Below, one piece after another: positions 53,345-64,000 of a stretch of DNA of 64,000 nt. The notes beneath the pieces were generated by a model that searched no databases, was not told the origin of the DNA, and saw only the letters and a list, made by a program, of their open reading frames with translations. The stretch comes from Bedellia somnulentella (lineage: Eukaryota; Arthropoda; Insecta; Lepidoptera; Bedelliidae): contig OY755176.1 in the NCBI GenBank assembly GCA_963576735.1, positions 15,361,423-15,425,422 on the forward strand, in the 5' to 3' direction. The position numbers and the translations under genes are program-made. Every line of letters begins with the position of its first letter. Within the stretch, counting starts at the first letter, position 1.

Positions 53345-54162
53345 CTAGTGGATCTTCCCAGCTTCGCACGGGTAGCGTTGTTTTTTTAAATATCTGAGGT
53401 TTCTTTCTTCAGTCACTGCTCAAGCATTGTGAAATTCAGCGCAATGTTTTCAATTTATTAAATTTATAGCACTCCCTAAACAGTGTAGTTTGGTGATTTT
53501 GAATGCGCTTTAATGAACGGTTCAGTTTTTCCGTTTAATAGCAAATTTTGGAATAAAACGCTATGAAGTATTTATAACAATCTAAAAAATAAATCATTAC
53601 GTGTTGTAGGATACAACTACTGGCGCCATCTAGTATTTTATAAGTAAATTAGTGACGATTCGGTTTTGGTCACGGGCGCGATGGCTTATTTTATGTATAA
53701 TTTCGGTGTTTCTCTACCGATTTCTACGATTCTTTTTTTATTGAATAGGTAATAATGTTACCTTATTTAAATTAGGGATGAGTGAGAGGTTTACAAACGT
53801 AACAGTAAACAAATACAATCAGAATGTTCCGAACTGCTAAGCTATCAGGAATTACACGTGTTATTGTGAGTCAACCGTAAAAGATAGACATAAACTGTTG
53901 AGGATTTTTTTTTAGATAATTTTATGAAGAATATTTCCGTGATACATGATTTCTATGTAAGTTTAACCATTAAGGCTGCACACGCGACGGAAGCTTAAAA
54001 AATGGAGTAACTTCTCCCGTTTTCCCAAATTTTCCCAAAATTCCCCTTTACTACTCTGCTGAAAAGTATACAAAAACCTGCGCAGGTGTGTGAAGAATAA
54101 TTGTACCAAGTTTCGTTAAAATCTGTCGAGTAGTTTTTGTTTCCATAAGGAACATACAAACC

Positions 54163-54212
<50 letters not shown>

Positions 54213-54331
54213 AATTTTACTGATTGCATTTTTGGCATCAGTATCGATCCCTAATCACCACCTGATAGTTATTTTGAAAATATATTTCATGTACAGAATT
54301 GACCTCTCTACAGATTTATTATAAGTATAGA
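53345..54331 (-). mobile_element. Non-autonomous Helitron, family E, copy 3
   Basis: Same ends and body as copies 1 and 2, with an intermediate CAGA tract, inserted between A and T. Confidence 0.87.
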
Positions 54332-55127
54332 TATTCGACGACGAATGACTTGATTATATATAGCGTCCGTTAGTGATGCTTTTATTGTTGTGCTATCTAG
54401 CCATTTGGAATCACTGCAATTAGTATAGGTAGATGGGTAACTGCGTCGCAATTTTGTACCGTGTTTTTAAAATATCACTATTACACACAATATGTCTTCT
54501 CTTGAATTTCAGAGCTACGCTCTTGTCTGTGGACATATACAATATGTAATCTTCAGAAAATTCATGTATAATTTAGTTATTTTAAAGCTGAAGTTATCTT
54601 CTATTTACTCTAAGACAGGCAATAGCCACATAAAATTTGGCATAAAAGAGGCCCGCTTCAAAAGATATTACATAATCGTAACGAACACATGCAAATTAGA
54701 GCGATAACTCCTAGGTACCCCCACTTTATGAGCTCATAAATTATTCAGCGCCGTAAAATTCCGATTCCTTGGCTCACTGTATTTTCCAGTTAAATTCTTT
54801 TGGATATTCTATGTATAGCTCAGTCGTGCTATCAGCTTATCAGGCGGTATAACTGATCGGTTGTCCTTCATTAGATTAATTAAACCGTGTCATAGCACGG
54901 GTGTTTATTTGCGAATACCTACACGTGTTTTATTGAATTAGATTTTTTTAAAAGGGGATCATAAAAATATATTATTTTGGTCAGAATCCTCCCTGAGCAA
55001 CAACAGCTAAAGACATGAGTTAGTGAAAAAACTAGGTTTTGTTTCTGGTAAAGCTTTTTTTTTTACGATCAACCTAACCATCTATCAAGTAATATTTCAG
55101 AAAAGGTGGCAGGCACTTTAAAAAGAC
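54332..55127. other. Presumed Tet intron, unassigned
   Basis: I see no coding, structural or repeat signal here. Confidence 0.35.
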
Positions 55128-55194
55128 CAGTTCCTCAGCCACTTCTGATAGGTGACAGGAGAAAGGATAGTAAAATAAATTGGATTATTGGTTA

Positions 55195-55440
55195 CATACA
55201 TACATATAATCACGGCTATAAATCCCTAGAAGGGGTAGCCAGAGCTAAGGAATTAGAAATTCCTCAGCCACATTTGGAAAATTGAGTGGGGAAAGGATGG
55301 TAAAGTAAAGGTTGTTGGTGATGGGTCTCCAACCGCATCGCCCAAAAATCCCTTAAAAGCCCCAATACCGGTAGTCGCCTCTTACGTACACCCATCGGTA
55401 GTGACGGGGTAGTGCTATTCTAAGCCGACACTACACGGCT
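55195..55440 (-). mobile_element. SINE-A
   Basis: A full-length reverse copy with ATTATTGGTTA at 55184-55194 and 55441-55451. A degraded SINE-A piece (55128-55182) lies just upstream. Confidence 0.92.
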
Positions 55441-55648
55441 ATTATTGGTTAAAGGCCTGTAAGAAAAACTCTCATCTAACCATAGAAATATAATTACTAT
55501 AGAGCGAGCAAATGCACATGTGAACATTGAGAGCACATGAGAACATGAAATCAAATCTAGCGCCAACCGCAACAGTTGTCAAAAAGTGCAAATCGAAAGC
55601 GTTCGAGGAGTGTTTGTCAGAAGTTTTTATTTGTTTTTTACAATAAAA

Positions 55649-56420
55649 ATGGTGAAATGTGCAGTTAAAACGTGTAAAAGTGATACGCGAAAACACACCA
55701 AACAAAAATCAAATGTGACTTTTCACAAGTAAGTAAGTTTTATTTAATAATTTACGTGATAAAATTTTATATTCGCGGGGTTGAAGGAGGCGTTGGGGGA
55801 CGAAATCTATCATTCTTACGAATGACAAGTTTGACGCACGCACACACGCACAACGGTTTAGAGATGGGGTACTTTCATTAGGATGTTTCAATTGTCGATC
55901 AATTAATCGTTCGATACAATCGGTTAGTAATAAATATATATTTTTGGTAATTGTTTAATACATCTAAAAATCAATATGTTTATGAGTATGTGACTTTGCT
56001 ATTTGAAAATTGAGTAATGATTTCTGGAATAATTATACATGTTTTTTTGTAAGAGCTCAATAGAGATGTAACTTGAATACCAAAGAAAATATTAACACAT
56101 TACATGTATATTTTTATACACTTATGTCTTACCATTTACTCTTTGGGCTACAATAGGGTTTTATTAATTAACGAATTATATTCGCACGCCTTTACTTGTA
56201 TTAAGTGAAATGTTTCTTTTAGAGAATTTGCTTTAATTTTACCAACGATCTTTTAATTAGTTACTCACAATAAGATGTTATAAATTCTAATTTCAGGTTT
56301 CCAAAGGATACCAAAATAATTAAAAAGTGGATCGATGCGGTTCACCAAAATATTAATTCGGAACCTAACATCTGGAGCAGGATATGTTCATTGTACTTTC
56401 CAGATTCCTTTGAAGATTGA
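55649..56420 (+). pseudogene. THAP-domain gene remnant, two exons, inside the presumed Tet intron
   Basis: Exon 55649-55728 (MVKCAVKTCKSDTRKHTKQK then SNVTFHK, donor CACAA|GTAAGT) joins exon 56297-56420 (acceptor ATTTCAG|G; FPKDTKIIKKWIDAVHQNIN then SEPNIWSRICSLYFPDSFED and stop). THAP domains are C2CH zinc fingers that bind DNA, found in host regulators and P-element-like transposases. C-x4-C, the FP after Lys and the Trp are present. The final zinc ligand, normally C-x2-H, reads CSLY. The frame ends after 67 residues, before the usual AVPTIF, and a mariner fragment begins about 30 bp later. It is probably a truncated copy, though a small functional finger cannot be excluded. Confidence 0.7.
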
Positions 56421-56437
56421 AAAATTTAATTCATGAC

Positions 56438-56640
56438 AATAGGCGAATAACGTATCTAGAGATTCAACACATTATGCAGATTGGATCGGGAAGCGTTCAT
56501 GAGATTTTACACGAACATCTTCACGTGAGGAGGATAGTTTCACGCTGGGTGCAACACAACCTCACCGAGGTACAGTAACAAGCCCAGGTGGACTGGTGTC
56601 GTAATATGATTAATAAATTTGATGCTGGCTCGTCACGGCT
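56438..56640 (+). pseudogene. Broken mariner-family transposase fragment
   Basis: Reading + from about 56438 gives IHDNRRITYLEIQHIMQIGS, GSVHEILHEHLHVRRIVSRW and VQHNLTEVQ, then an in-frame TAA, then QAQVDWCRNMINKFDAGSSR. This is the helix-turn-helix and linker of mariner transposases (family pattern GSVH.ILH..L..R....RWVPH.L...Q). The DDE catalytic part is missing. It abuts the THAP remnant. Confidence 0.8.
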
Positions 56641-56790
56641 GGAGGCCACGGTATGTCGGCTACTATTATGGTAGAAGTCGTTAGTCTGCCAACCCGCACT
56701 TGGCTAGCGTGGTGAACTATTGCCAAATCACCCTATAGAGTAAGATCGAGCCCCTTGATTGGGACATATACGGGCTACGAGAAGTGAGAG
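56641..56790 (+). mobile_element. LINE 3' end fragment (RTE-like)
   Basis: The words CCAACCCGCACTTGGCTAGC, GTGGTGAACTATTG and TTGGGACATATACGGGCTA resemble the 3' ends of lepidopteran RTE-type LINEs. It directly follows the mariner fragment. Confidence 0.5.
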
Positions 56791-56944
56791 ACTGTTACAT
56801 AGTACTGATAAGTAAAAAAAAATACAAGTTCTATTTAGAATTATATAATTATTTAAATGACTGCTGTTTTCTTATATCTTCTGCACATAATCATTTTCAA
56901 TATCCTGTGCTGGACAATATATACAAAAGCCATTCACCAAAAAA

Positions 56945-58068
56945 TATTTATTTGTTTATTTATTTAAAGCCAACCAACAGTTCAAGAACAGAAATATCAC
57001 ATACATAAAAACAGGTATATACAGCTGGTCCTTAAACCAATTACAGGTCAGCATATGAAATACAATTTCGATAATTACATACATTAAATTTTAGTGAATT
57101 CTAATAAAAATAGAATTTACATAGTAATTTAGAAATAGCAATAGTTATAACATTAATTTTAAGTTGGTATTAAAAATTGTTATTCTGTGAAATCAAAATT
57201 TAAATTAAATTATTAGGCATGACAATTGAAACTTAAATTAAATAATAATTAACAAAAACGATAATAATTAAAGATATTAATAAAATAAATTAAGTTTAGG
57301 AATTCTAATTAAATTTAATGTCAGATTGGGTAAGCAGAGTAACCTGCAATAAAATAAAATAAAAAATATATGTATTAAGATACTAAAGCTAAAGAACTAA
57401 TTGTTTATACATTGATAATATTGTGAAATGAAGTTAAAATATAATTTAAAATACAATAAATATGTCGGAATAATTAATTGTGTCAGTATTATTTAACAAA
57501 GTAATTACAACATAAAACAAATAAAAAAAAAATGCGACCTATCAATGAGGCAATATAGAAAAGTGAGAACCTATACCGCCTTTCCGAGGATTTTGCCCTT
57601 GAACAATTCCACACTATCATTGAATATATCTAGTTGATGTGATTTACTCAAAAGATTATAAGTTTGCATCAGCCTATACAGTGGTTGATTCTGACCAACA
57701 TTCGTTTTGCATTTTGGGACAGTAAATGTGTCTGCGCAAACTCTACGTGCGTGCAATCGTGGTACGTTAAAATTAATCTTTTCTAACAGTTCAGGGCAGT
57801 TTATTTTGCTATGTATCATTTTGTAGAGAAAACACAGATCAAGCATTTTTCTACGGTCACGGAGAGATGTCATATTGAAATGTTGAAGCCGTTCTTGATA
57901 TGAACACCTATGACTAATCTCTGGGGAATGATATGCCAAGTATCGAGTAAATGAACGTTGTATGTCCTCGATCCTTTCACCATGAGACAAGTAAAGGGGG
58001 TTTCAGATAACACTACCGAATTCCAGGATGCTACGTACTAGAGTGTTGAATAAATAAATCTTGGTGGA
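56945..58068 (-). pseudogene. Non-LTR retrotransposon C-terminus and 3' UTR (Jockey/CR1-like)
   Basis: The minus strand at 57990-57571 encodes 139 residues, including RIEDIQRSFTRYLAYHSPEI, RRKMLDLCFLYKMIHSKINC and a closing DIFNDSVELFKGKIL. This is the conserved tail after the reverse transcriptase of Jockey/CR1-type LINEs. Upstream the frame continues as STKIYLFNTLVRSILEFGSV, where TGG of the usual VWNP has become TGA. An AT-rich 3' UTR ends in AAATAAATAAACAAATAAAT near 56950. SINE-A has inserted just upstream (58097). Confidence 0.75.
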
Positions 58069-58096
58069 GATTTTTTTGAAATATCCACCAAACATA

Positions 58097-58347
58097 CTAC
58101 ATACATACAAACATATACTCATGTCTATAAATCCCTAAAAGGGGTAGCCAGAGCTAAGGAATTAGAAATTCCTTAGCCACTTTTGGAAAGTTGAGTGGGG
58201 AAACGATGGTAAATAAAGGTTGTTGGTGATAGGTCTCCAACAGCATCGCCCAAAAATTCCGTAAAAGCCCCGATACAGTTAATCTTACGTACAATCATTT
58301 TCACACCCACCGGAAGAAACGGGGAAGTGCTATTGTAAGCCGACACT
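58097..58347 (-). mobile_element. SINE-A inserted in a LINE
   Basis: CCAAACATA at 58088-58096 and 58348-58356 flanks a full-length reverse copy. It separates the LINE C-terminus from upstream sequence. Confidence 0.9.
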
Positions 58348-58356
58348 CCAAACATA

Positions 58357-59699
58357 ATAACAATCGTAAAATTCGAGGGTTCTCCCCTTGGTCAAATTTC
58401 GGAATCATTTTATAAAGTATCGATTCTCTTCTTTGATAAAAAATCGATGTTTCACAGATTGATAATGTTTATTAATTACCCATCCTTATTTATCAATATA
58501 AATATACGTAAGTAGCTATAGCACACCCGCCGACACTGTGCACAAGCGGGAGTCTCGCAAATGCGTGTTCTATAGTAATTATATTTCTATGCATCTAACA
58601 TTTTCCCAGAACACTTTCCCGGTACCATAAATACAGGAATAAATGGTATAGTGATATTGTAAGATGTTTTTTTTTGCTTTTATACTAACAATGTTTGCAA
58701 ATAGTATTCTTAATTTAAATAAATTTTCTTATTAACAAAGCTGGTATACAACCGAAGCTTTTCTACTCTGAATCTACTCTACATCTCACCAATCTCTCCA
58801 TTTACAAACATAACCACTTTATTATCATTCAGCTAATTAGTATTACATTTATCTATTATCTACACTACATAGAAAGGTGATTGAAGTCGATTGCTTGTTA
58901 TCATTGAACTAACAACAATCGTTATGTTTATCAAATAGCTCAAAGATTACAACAACATCAACGGAGTTCCTAAACATCCTCGAATCTATTATTCAAACAA
59001 TGTATTTGAACTATCAAATCAAACTACAACTCAAATTCATATTTTATTTCAAAATCAACAAAAGCACTGCTAAAATTGATGTATGAGTGAGCGAGACAAC
59101 GATAGTTGCCCAGACGCATAGAGCTGGCAACATCGCGGCTTAAATGTTTTGTAAATAATCTCGATGGCTATTGTGGTGCGAGCGGGATGGCAATATGGTT
59201 TTTTTAGTTGACCTAAAACATGTATGATCGCAGTTGAGGTTATATTCGAACACGCTGCAACGATTTTAATATGTGGTCGATAAAAGTTAATGATTCGAGT
59301 AAATGACCTCGATCATACTTTAGTTTATGTTTTGTGTGGCTTTATAGTTGGCTTCAGATATTAAAAACAGTACGAATATTAATATTTAATTAAAAAATTT
59401 GATTTTCCGTAGGTGAATAATTGCAAACTTCTCTATGCATTATCATTAGTCCTCATTATTTAAGGTTTTCATGAAAAAAACCGTTGAATCGATGACGCAA
59501 CATTTAAAAGCCTTTTGTTGTACTCGGAGAACGGTTCGGTTCAAATATTTGACTCGAATAAAAATAAATATGTGTCGTTTAAGAAGATGGATGTCAGCGT
59601 TAAATTGAACTGTAAGGCAAATCAAGAAGACATCTTTTGATCTCAGATCGTATCCATGAAATAAGGCTTTCAAGGAAATTTTATTGCTAAAGGGAAGTA
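58357..59699. other. Presumed Tet intron, unassigned
   Basis: AT-rich with no supportable feature. CTATAGCACAC and GTGTTCTATAG near 58516-58575 form a weak inverted pair. Confidence 0.35.
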
Positions 59700-59830
59700 C
59701 AGGGACCTTTAATAAATAAGTTAAAGGAGGGTACATTGCGCAGGGCGGTCGAAATCCTCCCAACAGGGTCAGTAACCCCGCGCCGCCCATCGACCCGGCC
59801 CCGCCCGCCCAACGTATCGTATTGAACCTT
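59700..59830 (-). promoter_or_regulatory. GC-rich island with GC boxes, possible alternative Tet first exon or promoter
   Basis: A sharply GC-rich patch stands out in AT-rich DNA. On the minus strand GGGCGGGCGGGGCCGGG lies just before an ATG. The ATG opens MGGAGLLTLLGGFRPPCAMY and PPLTYLLK, ending AAAG|GTCCCT (weak donor, phase 0). It could be an intronic promoter with a short first exon, or chance. Confidence 0.25.
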
Positions 59831-60055
59831 CATGGATGTCATATCATATCAATTTAATACTTAAATAGTCATTAAAAAGTTAGGTGATTAAATATTAGTC
59901 ATTTCGTGCATATACCGTGCGATGCGGTTAAACAAATTTAGGCAGAATAAAAATAAAATTTTACTAGTGTTAGAACACATAGAAGATTACTACATATAGA
60001 AGTGCAACAGAAAATAGTACAGCGACATTCACAGAACATTCTAATGAATATTTAC

Positions 60056-60073
60056 CTTGATGTCTTGTAAGAC
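60056..60073 (-). CDS. Candidate 18-nt microexon, possibly Tet
   Basis: On the minus strand, an acceptor ATTGTTTACAG and a strong donor AAG|GTAAATATT bracket 18 nt encoding VLQDIK in phase 0. That phase is compatible with the next Tet exon (SYRGRKP at 43727). The surroundings are unique sequence. Recognition rests only on splice signals and phase, so this is a hypothesis. Confidence 0.3.
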
Positions 60074-60794
60074 CTGTAAACAATTAGAATAGCATTAGTC
60101 AAATATCCCAGACACAATTACCTTAAACTAAGTAAGAGTATTCTTAACACGCATGTGCATTGAACGAATTACGTTTAAAATACTAGGTATTCGGCGTAAT
60201 CTTAAATATAAATTATCTGTACTGTAAAAGCTGTACGGATAAAAAAAAAAGAGAATCCCGGATTCTAAACTAAAATACTTTGCATTTGATGATCAAAACC
60301 TAAACTAATGATGTAAAAGACAATATTTAGGAACATTTCAGACATGTTCAGTTTATGAGACATATCTGATTTAGGGAGGTTTCAAAATTTGTAAATTAAT
60401 TATTCCTACAGTTCTAAATCTACCTTAATTTTCTTTTAAAGATGACAATAGCTAATTAATAATTAAACTCAAGACAATAAAGTTTCAAAGATTCTCCCCA
60501 TGTAATTGAATCACGTGAGTTGAATCAAAGAGATATGTTTGAGGGTACACATACGGGCGTTTTGTAGTCGCCTGTATCCGGTTACCACTGAACCGGAAGT
60601 TCACGAGATAACCTCCTTGATTACCGGCTGTCCCCGGTAAACTTTGCCTTGTTGAGGTAGGCCGCTGCTCCTTGGAAATTATTTACAATACTGTTCTATT
60701 CCTATTATACTGTTCTTTGATACTCTAAAAAAACTTTTTGTTAGTTAATTTATACTCACGATATTAATTCTATCGGGATAGGTATTTTATCTCT

Positions 60795-60985
60795 ATAAAT
60801 GATCGCCACTTTCTGCGATTCTGACAATACTATCTTGCTTCGGTAACATACGTAAGTATTTTTATCATACATTCCCTTTTATTCTTCTCACTTCTCATAA
60901 AGTGTATTTTTATCTACTGATAGAATATTCTGCGTGGCTGTCCTCCACTTAACATTATTTACATTGCCTCAATATATCTCTTTTC
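60795..60985 (-). mobile_element. LINE-C, decayed copy
   Basis: ATGATCGCCACTTTCTGCGA, TTATTCTTCTCACTT and GGCTGTCCTCCACTTAACAT follow the reverse complement of the LINE-C coding end, with many changes. Confidence 0.55.
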
Positions 60986-61344
60986 ACTCTGCCTTACTAT
61001 TTTTGTGAACATCAACTACATCATGTTTTAATATATAACAATAAATTATATAAGAGCCTACAAAACATTAGATAATGAGAAACAAACCCATTACATACTA
61101 AGTAACTGGGCAATACCAATACACCATAACTTCTCCTATTCTTAATGCGAAAAACGGAAAATTCGCACTGTAATAAGAAAAATACAATGTTCAGAAACAA
61201 GATTCAAACTTTTACATTAACATCGAAAGACGTCAAGAAAAGAGTGATTTATTTAACGCGTACTCTTCGGATTCCAAAGTACACGGTGATAATGATAATG
61301 ACACAGTCGGTTAGGTCTAACAAACTATTTACATTTATAAGGGT

Positions 61345-62060
61345 CGGGAAGGGCCGGCCACGTTTTGTATCCCACAATCGCAGCCATTTATCCGGTCGAG
61401 GGATGCGTAATTCCTCACACCCTGTTAACAACCGGGTATCATCCCGTAAAGTTCAAGGACTTGGGTAAGTCGTCTGGCGTGCGTCTACACGTATTCCCTC
61501 ACGGCAGGATTTATTTCACCGGGACGCTTGGCAACCTCTTCAGTTGTGGCGCGGGGCTTTCGACTTATCAGATGTATTTTTACAAGCTATTGAAACAGAT
61601 TTGAGAAAAAATAAGAAGCCATATATCTTATTATATTTGTTTACACAGTATGATCAAAAAAAAAATATAAGTAACTGTCACTCTAATCTATCACTAAGGA
61701 CTTTGAGCTGCGTCGAAGATAAAGAAAGTAAGGAATTCGATAACTTGAAACAAGATGAATTCAACAATAAAACATCTAAGCAAGTAAACAAAACAAGTTC
61801 AACGTTCCTTTGTTTTGAAGTAAAGTACAAAGCAGCCATGTTTATCGCGAACCGAGATTATGCGTAAAGTGAGCACGCCTCAAGCTGGGAGTTGACCGAC
61901 CGAACCGTGACAAGGTCAAGAGCGGAATCCCTAAGGAGCCCACAGTCCTTACTCCTCGTACTCCGTCTACAGGCTTCTGATTCCGAGAAACATCTGCTCG
62001 ACTTAATCCCGTCAATGGAAATATCCCGAGAAATGCTTCGTTCATGAAATGTTTTCACTA
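61345..62060. other. Unexplained GC-richer, repeat-free region
   Basis: 61345-61570 and 61855-62050 have higher GC and many CpGs, and frames on both strands that I cannot assign. Candidates are 5' regulatory or exon sequence of Tet or a non-coding RNA. Confidence 0.3.
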
Positions 62061-62785
62061 TTCACAAACGGCGAGGTCAAATGAAACATGGTAAATACAT
62101 TTTAAACTGTGAATAAATGAAGCGTGTTTGTGTAATTTGGAGTTATGTCAACAACGTAATTACGCATTAAAAATTTATCGCAATCAGGCCATGATATTGA
62201 GGTTTAACAGTTTATGAATAGTTTTATGACTTAAACGTGTACTAGAGTTAATAAACGTATTCAAACATGTATTCGTTACGTTTCTAACTAGTACAAGGAT
62301 ATGTAATAAATAGATTTTTATATTCATTATCGTTTTCCGCACACATACATAAATGTTTTACAGTAAAGATCTGCGTGAAAGCAACTATTGAATCAATAAG
62401 ATGTTTCCTAATGCCTCACATATTCATCTATTTACATGTTTAGTCGTTTCAAGAAATTAAGATCTTATCTAAATAAATACTACACCAATACAAAATATCA
62501 TTCGTACAAACGACATACAACGTAATAGAGCCATGGTACGGGTCGTAGTAAACACGGTTTGGTCAGGTCAGTTACGAGATCGCATGGATGGCGTGATTCT
62601 GATCCCCGGGGCTATCCAGTGGGCGTGAACAAAGTGTGGTTGTAAATGTGACATGCCTACGTTTTCATTCATACTTTTGTGCTTTCTGGTTGACTGAAGT
62701 GATTCAGTGTGGTTGTTAGATTTTACCATTTTATTTTGTGTATTGTGTATGGAACTAGGGAATTAACTGTGAATTAGTGAGGCAG

Positions 62786-63178
62786 CGACATGATAGTCCA
62801 GTAGCGACATGATAGTCCAGTGGGTAGAACACCCGCCTGAAAATCAGAAGGGCGTGAGTTCCAATCCTGGGACGGGCCTACACCAATTTGTCTTTTCTAA
62901 AGTCATATGTGTGGTTAATTTATCATGGTTGCTAACGGTGAGGGAAAACATCGTGAGGAAACCCACATGGCTGAGTTGTACTTAGTCATGTGACAGTGTA
63001 TTCGTACAAAACGGCGATAGGCCTGCCCCCTATCACGTGAGTACACTGTCTAAGCAAAACGTGGGTACCTTCTCTGGAAACTAGATGGCGCTTGCCATGT
63101 GAGTTCAGGAGTATTGGTACCTCTGCCAACCCCTTCGGGGATAAACGGCGTGAACGTTTATGTTATGTTATGTTATGT
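62786..63178 (+). mobile_element. SINE-B with variant tRNA-like head
   Basis: Flanked by TAGTGAGGCAG (62775-62785 and 63179-63189). The head has a duplicated ~18-bp start (GCGACATGATAGTCCAG twice), an A box ATAGTCCAGTGGG and a B box GAGTTCCAATCC. The 3' third is the same subfamily as the copy at position 1. Confidence 0.92.
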
Positions 63179-63189
63179 TAGTGAGGCAG

Positions 63190-64000
63190 ATATAAAACTA
63201 TCAACATCCAAAGACTTTTAGAGGCTTTGTTGGTTACTGGGAGAAAAGAACTGTTTTTGTGTTTTTTTTTGTTTTAAATGTATAATTTAAAAGATGGAGT
63301 TGAGTAAAAATTAAGACGACTTAACAAAAATATAATTTTGATTGGAATTATACTACCGAGTACGAAAATATGGCTAAATATCCGCGAAAAGTTCACCGAA
63401 TTTCTATTCAGCTTCAAAAATCAACAGCCTACATAAATGAGGCAGCGCTACCAAATATCCGGGATGAAACCCATTAAAATTTCAATTAAAAACACAATAA
63501 GGAGATGAAATCGGGAGAAAGATATACATAAAGAAGATTCTTCATTAAAAGTTACATATATAGGATCTCTCTCTTTTAAAGAAAAAAATGAATTGATTAT
63601 TTACTTATTCACAGAGTATACGGCTATATAAACGCTTCCACTTAAAAAATAATAAAGTCAGTAGTTTGTTAAATATAGAGTTAAAACCGATGAATATTTA
63701 CAGCACATTTCGAAAGAGAAATAAAAAATTACAGCCGACATTTAATTATTGTTGATACGACTCATAAAAGCAATTAGTGTCGGAGTCATATAAATGGACA
63801 AATTAAAATTAACTTCTGTGCTATTTCGCACACGTTTTAACTTGGATTTTATAGTATTTTTTCGTTTATATATAGAACTTTTGAAGTCGGTTTCAGATCC
63901 TATAAGAGTGGGCAGACGGTTGATCATATGGTATATTCATTAATTATAAGTTTGCTTTTTAAATTTTAAGTGGAAAACTCATATTAAAAATTAAAAAACA
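63190..64000. other. AT-rich end of window
   Basis: No gene or repeat is recognised. Confidence 0.4.

Noticed and set aside
54165..54215. CRISPR-like regular repeat
   Set aside because: It is a simple CAGA microsatellite without spacers, in an animal genome.
57571..57990. 139-residue host protein
   Set aside because: The motif order is that of a LINE C-terminus, with a stop upstream and an A-rich 3' tail.

Overview
The window is AT-rich animal nuclear DNA from an insect, most likely a moth or butterfly (Lepidoptera). It has GT-AG introns, dense short retroposons with microsatellite tails, small Helitrons, and two conserved host genes. I assign it to Lepidoptera from the repeat style and gene content, not from a species match.

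Left half (+ strand): PDSS2, the non-catalytic subunit of mitochondrial (solanesyl/decaprenyl) polyprenyl diphosphate synthase. I rebuilt it as seven exons (714-1045, 3267-3398, 5586-5774, 14811-14947, 24461-24621, 25230-25421, 26262-26423). All phases agree and they give 434 codons. The introns (up to about 9.5 kb) are packed with mobile elements. A decayed partial copy of exon 5 lies just upstream of the real exon.

Right half (- strand): Tet, the 5-methylcytosine (or N6-methyladenine) dioxygenase, convergent with PDSS2. Eight phase-consistent exons lie between 43727 and 32398 and encode 1964 residues. They include the Cys-rich region, the split double-stranded beta-helix with Fe(II) ligands HxD and H, the 2-oxoglutarate Arg, and a long Gln/Asn-rich segment. 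The N-terminus, including any CXXC zinc finger, was not found and probably lies beyond 64000. A possible 18-nt microexon sits at 60056-60073. The presumed long Tet intron (43728 to 60055 or beyond) hosts a two-exon THAP-domain gene remnant on the opposite strand (55649-56420), abutted by a broken mariner transposase.

Repeats: (i) SINE-A, about 245 bp, more than 20 copies, (TATG)n tail, 8-14 bp target-site duplications; (ii) SINE-B, a tRNA-derived SINE of about 360 bp with A/B boxes and a (TATGT)n tail; (iii) LINE-C, represented by 3' pieces encoding an RGRPRRT...WRSIVSAYPNG C-terminus, with a 3' end resembling both SINE tails; (iv) Helitrons of several families, all A|TC...CTAG|T, one with PIF1-like helicase remains; (v) foldback/MITE elements; (vi) LINE and mariner pieces. 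The two SINE families are nested in each other both ways. The 29.4-40.6 kb stretch (Tet 3' end and most of its coding exons) is nearly repeat-free.

The two host genes share no obvious pathway. Much of the novelty is structural: tandem exon duplications in both genes, an inverted Helitron pair bracketing PDSS2 exons 4-6, and a shared 3' hairpin tail linking two SINE families to one LINE.
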